In this document: positions 1 to 7,313 of the stretch, piece after piece | How the letters are laid out: each line of letters opens with the position of its first letter | Numbering within the stretch: position 1 is the first letter of the stretch | Source: BP-133 sp040756995 | GTDB taxonomy: Bacteria > Actinomycetota > Acidimicrobiia > IMCC26256 > BP-133 | Length of the DNA stretch: 64,000 nt | NCBI GenBank assembly: GCA_040756995.1 | Contig: JBFLYK010000026.1 | Coordinates: 1-64,000, forward strand | Direction of reading: 5' to 3' | The notes under the pieces: generated by a model | Seen by the model: the letters and a program-made list of their open reading frames with translations, nothing else | What the model was told of the DNA's origin: nothing | The model's database searches: none | Translations under genes and position numbers: made by a program

Positions 1-819
1 CCCGCCAAGGCCGCCCCGGGAAAGGCGGCCGGTGCCGCCAAGGCCGGCCCGTCCAAGGTGGCCGGGAAGGGCGCCGGGCCGGCGAAGGCGTCGACCGCCA
101 AGGCCACTCCGGCCAAGGCGCCGAGCAAGGCTGCGCCGACCAAGGCTGCTCCGCCGAAGGGTCCCGGTCCTCTCAAGGCGGAGGCGCCGGCCAAGGCCGC
201 TCCCGCTAAGGCCACGCCGACCAAGGCCGCTCCGGCCGCCGGCAAGGCCGCCGCCGGCAAGACGCCGGCCGGCCCGGCCGCCCCGGCAGGCAAGGCCCCC
301 GCTCCGGCTCCCGCCGCCCAGCCCCGGGCCGGCACCGGCGCATCGCTGTTCCCCAAGGCACCCGGCCCGGCCAAGGCCGCCGCTCCGGCCAAGCGCCCGG
401 CTCAGCCGCCGCTGGGCGCCTCCCTGTTCGGGCCCGAGGTGACCCGCACGCCCGCCCGGCCCGCCGCCTCGCCGACACCCGCGCCGTCGGCCGGGCCGTC
501 GACCCCGCCGGCGCCCCGCCCGGGCGGCCCGCCCCCGGGTGCGCCGACGCCCGGTTCCGGGCCGAGCGGCGCAAGGCCGCCGGCCGCGCCGACGCCTGGT
601 TCCGGGCCGAGCGGCGTGACCCCGCCCGCCGCGCCCGGCGCCCCGTCGGGTGCAGGCGAGCGGGCTCCGAAGCCCGCCCCTTCGCCGTGGGCCCCCGGTG
701 CCCAGGAGCCCGCCGCCCCGCCGCAGGGTCAGCAGCCCGGTGGTGGGACGGGCCCCGTTCCGCCGCCGCGCCCGCCCGCGCCGGACGAGCCCGACCGCAC
801 CCGCGACGACGAAGACTGA
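1..819 (+). CDS. Ala/Lys/Pro-rich low-complexity protein, 5' end outside window
   Basis: The reading frame is open from base 1 to the stop at 817-819, so the gene begins upstream of the window. The visible 272 residues are almost all Ala, Lys, Pro and Gly: a basic half built from repeated AAPAKA-like units, like the tails of bacterial histone H1-like or HU-tail proteins, then a Pro/Gly/Ala half with the direct repeat APTPGSGPSG (twice), ending in an acidic stretch DEPDRTRDDED. No folded domain is visible. The basic half could bind nucleic acid or a polyanion, but it could equally be the disordered tail of an unrelated N-terminal domain outside the window. The third-position GC bias and in-frame repeats support real coding. 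Confidence 0.6.
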   Translation, partial: PAKAAPGKAAGAAKAGPSKVAGKGAGPAKASTAKATPAKAPSKAAPTKAAPPKGPGPLKAEAPAKAAPAKATPTKAAPAAGKAAAGKTPAGPAAPAGKAPAPAPAAQPRAGTGASLFPKAPGPAKAAAPAKRPAQPPLGASLFGPEVTRTPARPAASPTPAPSAGPSTPPAPRPGGPPPGAPTPGSGPSGARPPAAPTPGSGPSGVTPPAAPGAPSGAGERAPKPAPSPWAPGAQEPAAPPQGQQPGGGTGPVPPPRPPAPDEPDRTRDDED

Positions 820-835
820 CCCGCTCGGGCGGCTC

Positions 836-1438
836 CTACGCGCCGCCGGATCCGGCGTCGCGCAGCGACGCCAGACAGAGGATCGACGCCCGCCAGTCGG
901 CGAAGTCGAGGTCGGGGTCGACGCTGGCGTAGAGCCACCACGGCAGCGGCTCCGGCGGCCGGTGACTGGCCAGGGCGGCGATCTCTTCCGGTGCCCGGTC
1001 CTCACCGACGACGGTCGCCCGGACTCCGGCCCGTCCGCAGTCCCGGAGGATCGCTTCGGCCAGTACGCCGACCAGCGTCCGCAGCGCCTTCTGGTCGGGA
1101 TCCGGCCGGCCGGTCGACGCGTCTTCCGGGTCGGGGCCCTCGGTGACGAGCACGACCGTGGCGCTCGGAGCCAGCAGCGGCAGCAGCCGGGCGGCGGTAT
1201 CGAACCGGGACAGCATCTCATGGGCGATCACGTCGCGTGTTCGGAGCAGCGCGCCTCCGCCGACCCGGGGTGGGTCGGCCGGGAGCTGGACGTAGCAGTC
1301 GACCGAATTCTCCTCGAGGTTGGGGGCCTCGTCGGCCGAGATGGCCCCGGCGGCGAGGATGTCGAATCCGGCGGACTTCAGAGCGATCGCGATGTCAGGC
1401 ACCCGCTCGGGGGAACCCGTGACGAGAGCTGTCGGCAA
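836..1438 (-). CDS. Unknown protein with Rossmann-like N-terminus
   Basis: About 200 residues. It begins PTALVTGSPERVPDIAIAL, which resembles the first beta strand, glycine turn and helix of a nucleotide-binding Rossmann fold such as a short-chain dehydrogenase, and the spacing of later hydrophobic strands (SATVVLVTEG, RATVVGE) fits that. A clear Tyr-x3-Lys catalytic pair is not seen, so enzymatic function is not claimed. I chose the TTG at 1438-1436 because GGAGG (complement of 1447-1451) lies 8 nt upstream. An ATG at 1495 would add 19 residues that do not look like a domain. The gene is transcribed away from the ATP-grasp operon across a 303-nt gap. Confidence 0.55.
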   Translation of the reverse strand: MPTALVTGSPERVPDIAIALKSAGFDILAAGAISADEAPNLEENSVDCYVQLPADPPRVGGGALLRTRDVIAHEMLSRFDTAARLLPLLAPSATVVLVTEGPDPEDASTGRPDPDQKALRTLVGVLAEAILRDCGRAGVRATVVGEDRAPEEIAALASHRPPEPLPWWLYASVDPDLDFADWRASILCLASLRDAGSGGA

Positions 1439-1741
1439 GGTCAGGACCTCCGTGTCGTTGGGGTTGGAGGTAGCGGCCAGCGCGTGCAAAACCATTGACC
1501 GGCAAGGGGGAGCCGGCTTCCCCGGGGCCGGCACAAAGTCGTTCGGCTACCCCTCAGCGCTGAGCGGCAATCCACAGCAGAGAATGGAAGTCCGCCGGTG
1601 TGTCCGACGAAGGTCGGCCGGGTGACGATCGGCTGACGCGCACCTCACACCTTCCTTGCGCGCCACCCCCATGGTTCGACTTTCATGTTGCGGAAACAAT
1701 TGGGAAATCACCGACCAACGGAATCTGGTGCAATCGGGCTG
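1439..1741. promoter_or_regulatory. Divergent intergenic region
   Basis: This 303-nt gap separates the divergent gene ending at 836 from the ATP-grasp operon, so it must hold both promoters. It is less GC-rich near 1680-1735. It contains a perfect 12-bp palindrome CTCAGCGCTGAG at 1553-1564 and GCCGGC copies flanking a short spacer at 1512-1532, either of which could be protein-binding sites. No consensus -35/-10 pair is convincing on either strand. TGCAAT at 1729-1734 lies 7 nt before the chosen ATG at 1742, a weak match to the TANNNT spacing seen before other genes here. Confidence 0.35.
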
Positions 1742-3355
1742 ATGGGCGATCTCTTCGAGGACTACGCCGCCGGGCCGGCCTGGGATGAGATGTTCGATCC
1801 GACCGGCGGGGTCCGCCCGGGCTACGCCGCCCTCCACGGTGCCCTGGCGGCCCTCGGAGTCGACGACCTCGCCGAGCGGGGTGCCCTGCGGGACCGCTCC
1901 CTGCGGGACCAGGGCATCACCTTCTCCCTGTCGGGCGAGGAGCGGCCGATCCCGCTCGATCTGCTGCCCCGGGTCATCGCCGCCGAGGAATGGGCCGTCC
2001 TGGAGGCGGGCGTCATCCAGCGGGTCCGGGCGCTCGAGGCGTTCCTGGCCGACATCTACGGTCCGCAGGAGATCCTGGCCGAGGGCATCGTGCCCCGGCG
2101 GCTCATCACCAGCTCACCCAACTTCCTCCGCCAGGCGGCACACCTCGACCCGCCCAACGGCGTGCGCATCCACGTCGCCGGCATCGACATTCTCCGAGGG
2201 CCGGACGGGCGCTACGTGGTGCTGGAGGACAACCTCCGCACGCCGTCGGGCATCTCCTACGTCATCGAGAACCGCCGAATCATGGCCCGGGTGTTCCCGG
2301 AACTGTTCTCCAGCCACCGGATCCGCCCCGTCGACGACTACCCGTCCCACCTCCTCCAGGCCCTCCGGGCGGCGGCGCCGGTGCGGTCCGCCGAACGGGA
2401 CGGCCGCGAGCCGACCGTGGTGGTGCTGACTCCCGGCGTCCACAACTCGGCCTACTTCGAGCACTCGTTCCTGGCCCGGCAGATGGGCGTCGAACTGGTC
2501 GAGGGTCGGGACCTGGTCTGTCGCGACAACACGATCCGGATGCGCACCACCGACGGCGAGCGCCGGGTCGACGTCATCTACCGCCGGATCGACGACGACT
2601 ACCTCGACCCCCTCCAGTTCCGCCACGACTCCTTCCTGGGCTGCGCCGGCATCCTCAACGCCGCCCGGGCCGGCAACGTGGCCATCGCCAACGCCGTCGG
2701 CAACGGAGTGGCCGACGACAAGGCCGTCTATCCCTACGTGCCGGAGATGATCCGCTACTACCTCGGCGAGCAGCCGATCCTCGACACGGTGCCCACCTTC
2801 CGCCTCGACCACGAGGACGAGCGGGAGGAGGCCCTCGGCCGGATCGGCGAGCTGGTCTGGAAGCCGGTGGCGTCGTCCGGTGGCTACGGCCTGGTCATCG
2901 GGCCGCAGGCCGAGGAGGCCACCATCGAGCGCCTGCGGGAGGCGGTCCTCAACGACCCCCGGGCCTTCATCGCCCAGGAGGTGTGCCTGCTGTCGACCGC
3001 CCCGACCCACTGCGCCGACCGGCTCGAACCCCGCCACGTCGACCTCCGGCCCTTCGCCGTGAACGACGGGAACCGCGTGTGGGTGGCGCCCGGCGGGCTC
3101 ACCCGCGTGGCGCTGCCCCGGGGCAGCCTGGTCGTCAACTCCAGCCAGGGCGGCGGCTCGAAGGACACCTGGGCCCTGGCCGCCGACGGCGACGTCCCCG
3201 ACACGCCGGCGGCCCGGGAGCGCACCTGGAGTGGAGCCCGGCCGGCTCCCGCCGCCGCCCCCGAGCAGGGCCCGTCCGGCACGATCGCCGCCCAGCAGCA
3301 GCAGCAACAACAACAGCAGCAGGCCGGCCGGGACGACGGGCGGGTCCCATGCTGA
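1742..3355 (+). CDS. Circularly permuted type 2 ATP-grasp protein
   Basis: About 537 residues of the circularly permuted ATP-grasp family (older DUF404/DUF407). Hallmarks are visible in order: DILRGPDGRYVVLEDNLRTP, then VDVIYRRIDDDYLDPLQF, the glycine-rich ATP loop VASSGGYGLVIGP, and the Mg-binding end HVDLRPFAVNDG followed by NSSQGGGSKDTW. Family members are predicted to ligate peptides or amino groups and nearly always sit beside alpha-E and transglutaminase-like genes, as here. The C-terminus is odd: after the domain comes a Pro/Ala-rich tail with ten consecutive glutamines (CAG/CAA codons, 3293-3322). The start is uncertain: ATG 1742 begins the conserved GDLFEDY region, while ATG 1685 would add 19 unconserved residues. 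Its end overlaps the next gene by 7 nt. Confidence 0.9.
   Translation: MGDLFEDYAAGPAWDEMFDPTGGVRPGYAALHGALAALGVDDLAERGALRDRSLRDQGITFSLSGEERPIPLDLLPRVIAAEEWAVLEAGVIQRVRALEAFLADIYGPQEILAEGIVPRRLITSSPNFLRQAAHLDPPNGVRIHVAGIDILRGPDGRYVVLEDNLRTPSGISYVIENRRIMARVFPELFSSHRIRPVDDYPSHLLQALRAAAPVRSAERDGREPTVVVLTPGVHNSAYFEHSFLARQMGVELVEGRDLVCRDNTIRMRTTDGERRVDVIYRRIDDDYLDPLQFRHDSFLGCAGILNAARAGNVAIANAVGNGVADDKAVYPYVPEMIRYYLGEQPILDTVPTFRLDHEDEREEALGRIGELVWKPVASSGGYGLVIGPQAEEATIERLREAVLNDPRAFIAQEVCLLSTAPTHCADRLEPRHVDLRPFAVNDGNRVWVAPGGLTRVALPRGSLVVNSSQGGGSKDTWALAADGDVPDTPAARERTWSGARPAPAAAPEQGPSGTIAAQQQQQQQQQQAGRDDGRVPC
3293..3322 (+). repeat. CAG/CAA poly-glutamine tract
   Basis: Ten glutamine codons in a row (CAG x4, CAA x3, CAG x3) near the 3' end of the ATP-grasp gene. 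Such tracts are rare in GC-rich bacterial genes and may vary in length between strains by slippage. Confidence 0.9.
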
Positions 3356-4272
3356 GCCGCATCGCCGAGGCGCTGTTCTGGATCGGCCGCTACGTCGAAC
3401 GGGCCGACGACACGGCCCGGATCCTCGACGTGCACTACCACCTGCTGCTCGAGGACCCCTGGATCGACGAGGAGGCGGCCTGCCGGGCGCTGCTCGAGGT
3501 GATGGGCGTGGGCGACGGCGTCGCCACCCCGACCGGCCGCACCGTCAACGAGATCCTGGCCTACGACGAAGCCAGCCCGTCGTCGATCGCCGGGGCGATG
3601 AAGAACGCCCGGGAGAACGCCCGGGGGGTTCGCGAGGCGATCAGCTCCGAGATGTGGGAGTGCCTCAACGCCACCTGGCTGGCCCTGCGGGAGCGCCGGG
3701 TGCTGGCCGGTGCCAGCCCGTCGCTGTTCTTCCGCTTCGTCAAGGAGCGGGCGGCGTTCTTCGTCGGCCTGACCGAGATGACGATGAGCCGGGACGAGGC
3801 CTGGCTGTTCCTCACCCTCGGCCGGGCGCTGGAGCGGATCGACATGACGTGCCGGCTGTTGTCGGCCCGCTGGGGCGACGCCGCCGGATCGGCCGGGTGG
3901 GTCACGACGCTGCGGTGCTGCTCGGCCCACGAGGCCTACCTGCGGACCTACCGCCGGGCGGTCGACGTCTCGCTCGCCGCCCAGTTCCTGCTGCTCGACC
4001 GGAACTTCCCCCGCTCCGTCTACTACACGCTGGAACAGGCCGAGCGCCGTCTGGCCGACCTGACGCCCACCGGCAGTCCGGCCGGGCCCCACCACGACGC
4101 CCGCCGGCTGATCGGCCGGGCCCGCACCGACCTCGAGTTCCGGCCGGTCGACGAGCTGCTCGACAACTTCCCGGCGGTGTTGCGCGAAGTGCAGGCCGCC
4201 GGTTCGGCGGCCAGCGCCGCGGTGGCGGCCCGCTTCTTCGGCTCCACGTCTCCCCTGGTGTGGTCGGCATGA
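3349..4272 (+). CDS. Alpha-E domain protein (DUF403)
   Basis: About 307 residues, almost wholly helical, starting with the family signature MLSRIAEALFWIGRYVERAD. Other conserved stretches are RENARGVREAISSEMWE and LGRALERIDMTCRLL, and the C-terminal part has NFPRSVYYTLEQAE. Alpha-E proteins are predicted partners of the permuted ATP-grasp and transglutaminase-like proteins in a peptide-forming or peptide-processing system that is often linked to proteasome-like Anbu proteins in other genomes; no Anbu gene is in this window. The ATG lies inside the end of the preceding gene, and the stop overlaps the next ATG (ATGA at 4269-4272), so the three are translationally coupled. Confidence 0.93.
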   Translation: MLSRIAEALFWIGRYVERADDTARILDVHYHLLLEDPWIDEEAACRALLEVMGVGDGVATPTGRTVNEILAYDEASPSSIAGAMKNARENARGVREAISSEMWECLNATWLALRERRVLAGASPSLFFRFVKERAAFFVGLTEMTMSRDEAWLFLTLGRALERIDMTCRLLSARWGDAAGSAGWVTTLRCCSAHEAYLRTYRRAVDVSLAAQFLLLDRNFPRSVYYTLEQAERRLADLTPTGSPAGPHHDARRLIGRARTDLEFRPVDELLDNFPAVLREVQAAGSAASAAVAARFFGSTSPLVWSA

Positions 4273-5111
4273 GCTGGATGCTGCGCATCGAGCACCGGAG
4301 CACGTACCGCTACCGCGACGAGGTCCTCAGTTCCTACAACGAGGCCCGGCTCACCCCGCTCACCACCGACCGCCAGACGGCGGTCGAGTCGCGGGTCGAG
4401 GTCGAACCCCGCACCCGCAGCTACCGCTATCTCGACTACTGGGCCACCGTGGTCGACGTCTTCGACATCCACGTCCCCCACACCACGCTCACGATCACGG
4501 CCACGTCGGTGGTGGAGACGACGGAAGCGCCGTCCCAGCCGCCCGATCCGGGGTGGGAGCTGCTGACCTCGGAGCCGGTCCTCGACCGGTACGCCGAGTT
4601 CCTGGCGCCGACTTCCTACACCCCCGCCGAGCCCGAGCTCGTCGATCTGGCCATCGACCTGCGCAACGGGTGGGGGCCGGGAGCCACGGTCGACTCGGTG
4701 TCGCGCTTCGTGCGGAGCCACCTGAACTACACGGCGGGCGTGACCGAGGTGTCGAGCTCGGCGTTGGAGGCGCTGCACCACCAGGCCGGGGTCTGCCAGG
4801 ACTACGCCCACCTCTCCATCGCCCTGCTGCGGGCGGCCGGCGTCCCGGCCCGCTACGTCTCCGGCTACCTCCACACCGACAAGAACGCCCGGCCGGGCGA
4901 CACCGTCTCCGGCGAGAGCCACGCCTGGGTCGAGGCCTGGCTGGGTGACTGGTGGGCGTTCGACCCCACCAACGGCGTGGCCGTGGGGGAACGCCATGCC
5001 GTGGTCGGCCGGGGCCGCGACTACGGGGACGTCCCGCCGGTCAAAGGCGTGCACAGCACCGGAACCGCCGATGCACTGGAGGTCGAGGTCCGTATCACGC
5101 GGCTTGCCTGA
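4269..5111 (+). CDS. Transglutaminase-like cysteine peptidase family protein
   Basis: About 280 residues. An N-terminal bacterial transglutaminase-like beta region (MLRIEHRSTYRYRDEV) is followed by the papain-like transglutaminase core: catalytic Cys in HQAGVCQDYAHLSIALLRAAG, His in SGESHAWVEAW and Asp in WWAFDPTNG, so the triad is intact. Proteins of this type in this operon context are thought to hydrolyse or exchange amide bonds; the substrate is unknown. There is no signal peptide, so it is probably cytosolic like its partners. It is the last gene of the trio; an ECF sigma factor gene starts 49 nt later. Confidence 0.92.
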   Translation: MSWMLRIEHRSTYRYRDEVLSSYNEARLTPLTTDRQTAVESRVEVEPRTRSYRYLDYWATVVDVFDIHVPHTTLTITATSVVETTEAPSQPPDPGWELLTSEPVLDRYAEFLAPTSYTPAEPELVDLAIDLRNGWGPGATVDSVSRFVRSHLNYTAGVTEVSSSALEALHHQAGVCQDYAHLSIALLRAAGVPARYVSGYLHTDKNARPGDTVSGESHAWVEAWLGDWWAFDPTNGVAVGERHAVVGRGRDYGDVPPVKGVHSTGTADALEVEVRITRLA

Positions 5112-5149
5112 GAGAGGGCGCGTAGACCCTCGGCGGAACAAAGGGCACA

Positions 5150-5162
5150 ATTGACGGTCAAT
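5150..5162. promoter_or_regulatory. Palindrome over sigma-factor start codon
   Basis: ATTGAC-G-GTCAAT is a perfect 6-bp inverted repeat around one base, overlapping the ATG of the sigma-factor gene (5161). It could be a repressor site or a small hairpin that masks the start. This is a direct sequence observation with no known regulator. Confidence 0.35.
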
Positions 5163-5694
5163 GGCCGTCACCGAGCTGGGCACGACGCCGAGTCGCCGCG
5201 AGTTCGAGGATTTCCACGCCCGGCGGGCGGGTGACGCCCTGCGCTACGCCGCCGCCATCGTCGGGCCGCGGGAGGCGGAGGACGCCTGCCAGGAGGCCTG
5301 GCTGCGCATCTGGCGGGCGTGGGGTCGATCCCACCCCGATCGGGTCGACGCCTGGGCCTTCCGCATCGTGCGCAACTGCGCCCTCGACCGGGGCCGAAGC
5401 CAGAGCCGCAACCGCACGACCGAACCCCTGGGGGAGATCGACCCTCCCGCCCCGGTCGGCGTGGAAGACGTCGTCATGCCCCGTATCGAGGCCGAAGGCG
5501 CGCTGCGCCTGCTCGGCCAGCTCTCCGTGCCGCTGCGGGAGACCCTGTGGCTGCGGGAGGTCGGCGGCCTGAGCTACGCCGAGATCGCCGACGTGCAGTC
5601 CGTCAGTATCGGCACGGTCATGTCCCGCCTCCACGCGGCGCGCAAGCGGGTGGCGCGGCACCTCGTCAGCGAAGGGTTCGGCGCGAAGCGGTGA
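5161..5694 (+). CDS. ECF-type RNA polymerase sigma factor
   Basis: 177 residues, typical ECF length. Region 2 covers about residues 20-85 (ALRYAAAIVGPREAEDACQEAWLRIWRAW, then AWAFRIVRNCALDR) and region 4 about 115-170 (LSVPLRETLWLREVGGLSYAEIADVQSVSIGTVMSRLHAARKRV). No sigma domain 1 or 3. The stop codon overlaps the GTG of the next gene, which encodes a membrane anti-sigma factor with a sensory outer domain, so this sigma factor is most likely held inactive by that protein. A 13-nt palindrome overlaps the start codon. Confidence 0.93.
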   Translation: MAVTELGTTPSRREFEDFHARRAGDALRYAAAIVGPREAEDACQEAWLRIWRAWGRSHPDRVDAWAFRIVRNCALDRGRSQSRNRTTEPLGEIDPPAPVGVEDVVMPRIEAEGALRLLGQLSVPLRETLWLREVGGLSYAEIADVQSVSIGTVMSRLHAARKRVARHLVSEGFGAKR

Positions 5695-7313
5695 CGCACC
5701 GCCGTCATCCGTCGCCTCTGGAGCTGGGCGCCTACTTCGACGGGGAACTGATCGAAGGGGTGTCGGAGCACGTCGCCCGGTGCCGCAAGTGCCGGGAGTC
5801 GCTCGAGGAGCTGCGCGGTGTCCGATCGGCCGTGCGGGGCGAGCTCGATCTGACGGACGGGAGCGCGCGGCGCCGGGCCCGGTGGACGGTGGCGCTGATT
5901 CCGGTGGCGGCGGCGGTCGCGCTGCTGCTGGCCGTGGCCGCGCCCCCCGGCGGGCTGCCCGTCACCCGGGTGGAGAACGCCGATGACGGCGTGCTCGCCC
6001 CGCTGGCGCCGCCCGAGCTCGGGCCGGTCCAGGGAGGCGATGTCACGTCGACGACCACCCCCGCCGCCGGCGCCGACACCAGTGCCGCGCCCCCGCCGGC
6101 CGCCGGCCCGAGGGCCGGCTCCGCCAAGCCGTCCGGCGCCGGGGGAGGGGCGATGAACGTCACCGCCGCCGGGATGGAGGCGGGAGGCGGTCCCGCTCCG
6201 GCCGCCGGTGCGCCGACCAACAGGGCGGCGGCCGGGCGGTCGGCGACGGTGGCGGCCGCGCCGCCCGCCGGGCCCACGGCTCCGCCAGCCACCGGTCCGC
6301 TGCGGATCGGCGTGCCGGTGCCGAGGCGGGGGCCGTTGGCCGGCGAGGGCGAGGAAGTCCTGCGGGCCGTGCGGGCCGTCGTCGACAAGGCCAACCAGAC
6401 CGGCGGTGTGGCCGGTCGCCGGGTGAGCGTGGTGGCGGTCCCCACCGACGATGACGGTGCCCGGGCCGTGGCCCTGGCCAAGGTGGAGGCGCTCGTCGGC
6501 GGCTTCGCCATCGACGCCCCGGCCGGAATGCCGTGGATCATGCCGGCCGACGTGGGCCCCACCGGCCCTGACATTGCCGCCGGAGAACTGGCCGCCGAAC
6601 GGGCGGGCGCGGCCCTCGGGGCCGACCTCTCCGCCCGGAGTTCCAATGGCGGGACGGTCGGCGTGGTCGTCGTGAGCGGCGGGCCCGACGCCGGCCTGGC
6701 CACCGGGCTGGCCCGGTCCCGGCCCGTTCACACGGTCGAGGCGGGGCGTCACACCAGCTGCGATCAGGAGATGATCGCCCTCCGCAAGCGCGACGTGGCG
6801 GCGCTGGCCCTGGCGGTGCCACCCGACCTCGCCCGGCGTTGCGCGGCGGCCGCCGCCCGCATGGGCTGGCGTCCGCCGGGCGGGCTGCTGCTGGCGCCGT
6901 CGGCGGTCTACGCGCATCTGGAGCGGGATCTCGTGACCCAGGGCGCCCGCACCGCGGTGGCGTTGTCGACACCCAACGGTGACGGCCCCGGATCGGCCCG
7001 GTTCCGCCGGGCGGCGCCGGGATGCGACTCCTACCGCTCGCTGGTCTCCTTCGCCGCCGCCGAGCTGGCGCTGAGCGCCGCCGGCGCCTCCAACGGGGTG
7101 CTGTCGGTGTCCGCCGTGCGGGACCGGCGCTGGCATTCCGACCTCTACGACGTCGCCGGGGGTGAGCACACCACGGCCCACATCCTCGCCGTCCGCTTCG
7201 GCCGCTGGGGCGACACGAGCCCGAGCCGGGAGCCGTCCCCCAACCCCCGCCGGGGCGTGATCTTCCCTGACCCCCAGCGCCCGATCGTCGCCCTCGGCCG
7301 GGCCGAGAACTAA
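5691..7313 (+). CDS. Zinc-finger anti-sigma factor fused to Liv-type periplasmic binding domain
   Basis: About 540 residues starting at GTG 5691, overlapping the sigma-factor stop. Residues 10-35 form a zf-HC2 type anti-sigma motif (His27-x3-Cys31-x2-Cys34). A single membrane helix follows near 65-86 (WTVALIPVAAAVALLLAVAAP), then a Thr/Ala/Gly/Pro-rich linker to about 205. The rest resembles type I periplasmic binding proteins of branched-chain amino-acid transporters: LRIGVPVPRRGPLAGEGEEV, DKANQTGGVAGRRVSVV, and YRSLVSFAAAELALSAAG near the end. By family knowledge the zinc finger binds the sigma factor in the cytosol; by inference the outer domain senses a ligand. It converges on, and overlaps by 4 nt, the Liv operon on the other strand. 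Confidence 0.85.
   Translation: MTHRRHPSPLELGAYFDGELIEGVSEHVARCRKCRESLEELRGVRSAVRGELDLTDGSARRRARWTVALIPVAAAVALLLAVAAPPGGLPVTRVENADDGVLAPLAPPELGPVQGGDVTSTTTPAAGADTSAAPPPAAGPRAGSAKPSGAGGGAMNVTAAGMEAGGGPAPAAGAPTNRAAAGRSATVAAAPPAGPTAPPATGPLRIGVPVPRRGPLAGEGEEVLRAVRAVVDKANQTGGVAGRRVSVVAVPTDDDGARAVALAKVEALVGGFAIDAPAGMPWIMPADVGPTGPDIAAGELAAERAGAALGADLSARSSNGGTVGVVVVSGGPDAGLATGLARSRPVHTVEAGRHTSCDQEMIALRKRDVAALALAVPPDLARRCAAAAARMGWRPPGGLLLAPSAVYAHLERDLVTQGARTAVALSTPNGDGPGSARFRRAAPGCDSYRSLVSFAAAELALSAAGASNGVLSVSAVRDRRWHSDLYDVAGGEHTTAHILAVRFGRWGDTSPSREPSPNPRRGVIFPDPQRPIVALGRAEN

Noticed and set aside
5135..5162. ECF-type promoter GGAAC-N17-GTCAAT before the sigma gene
   Set aside because: It would start transcription after the ATG at 5161, so it cannot serve this start codon.
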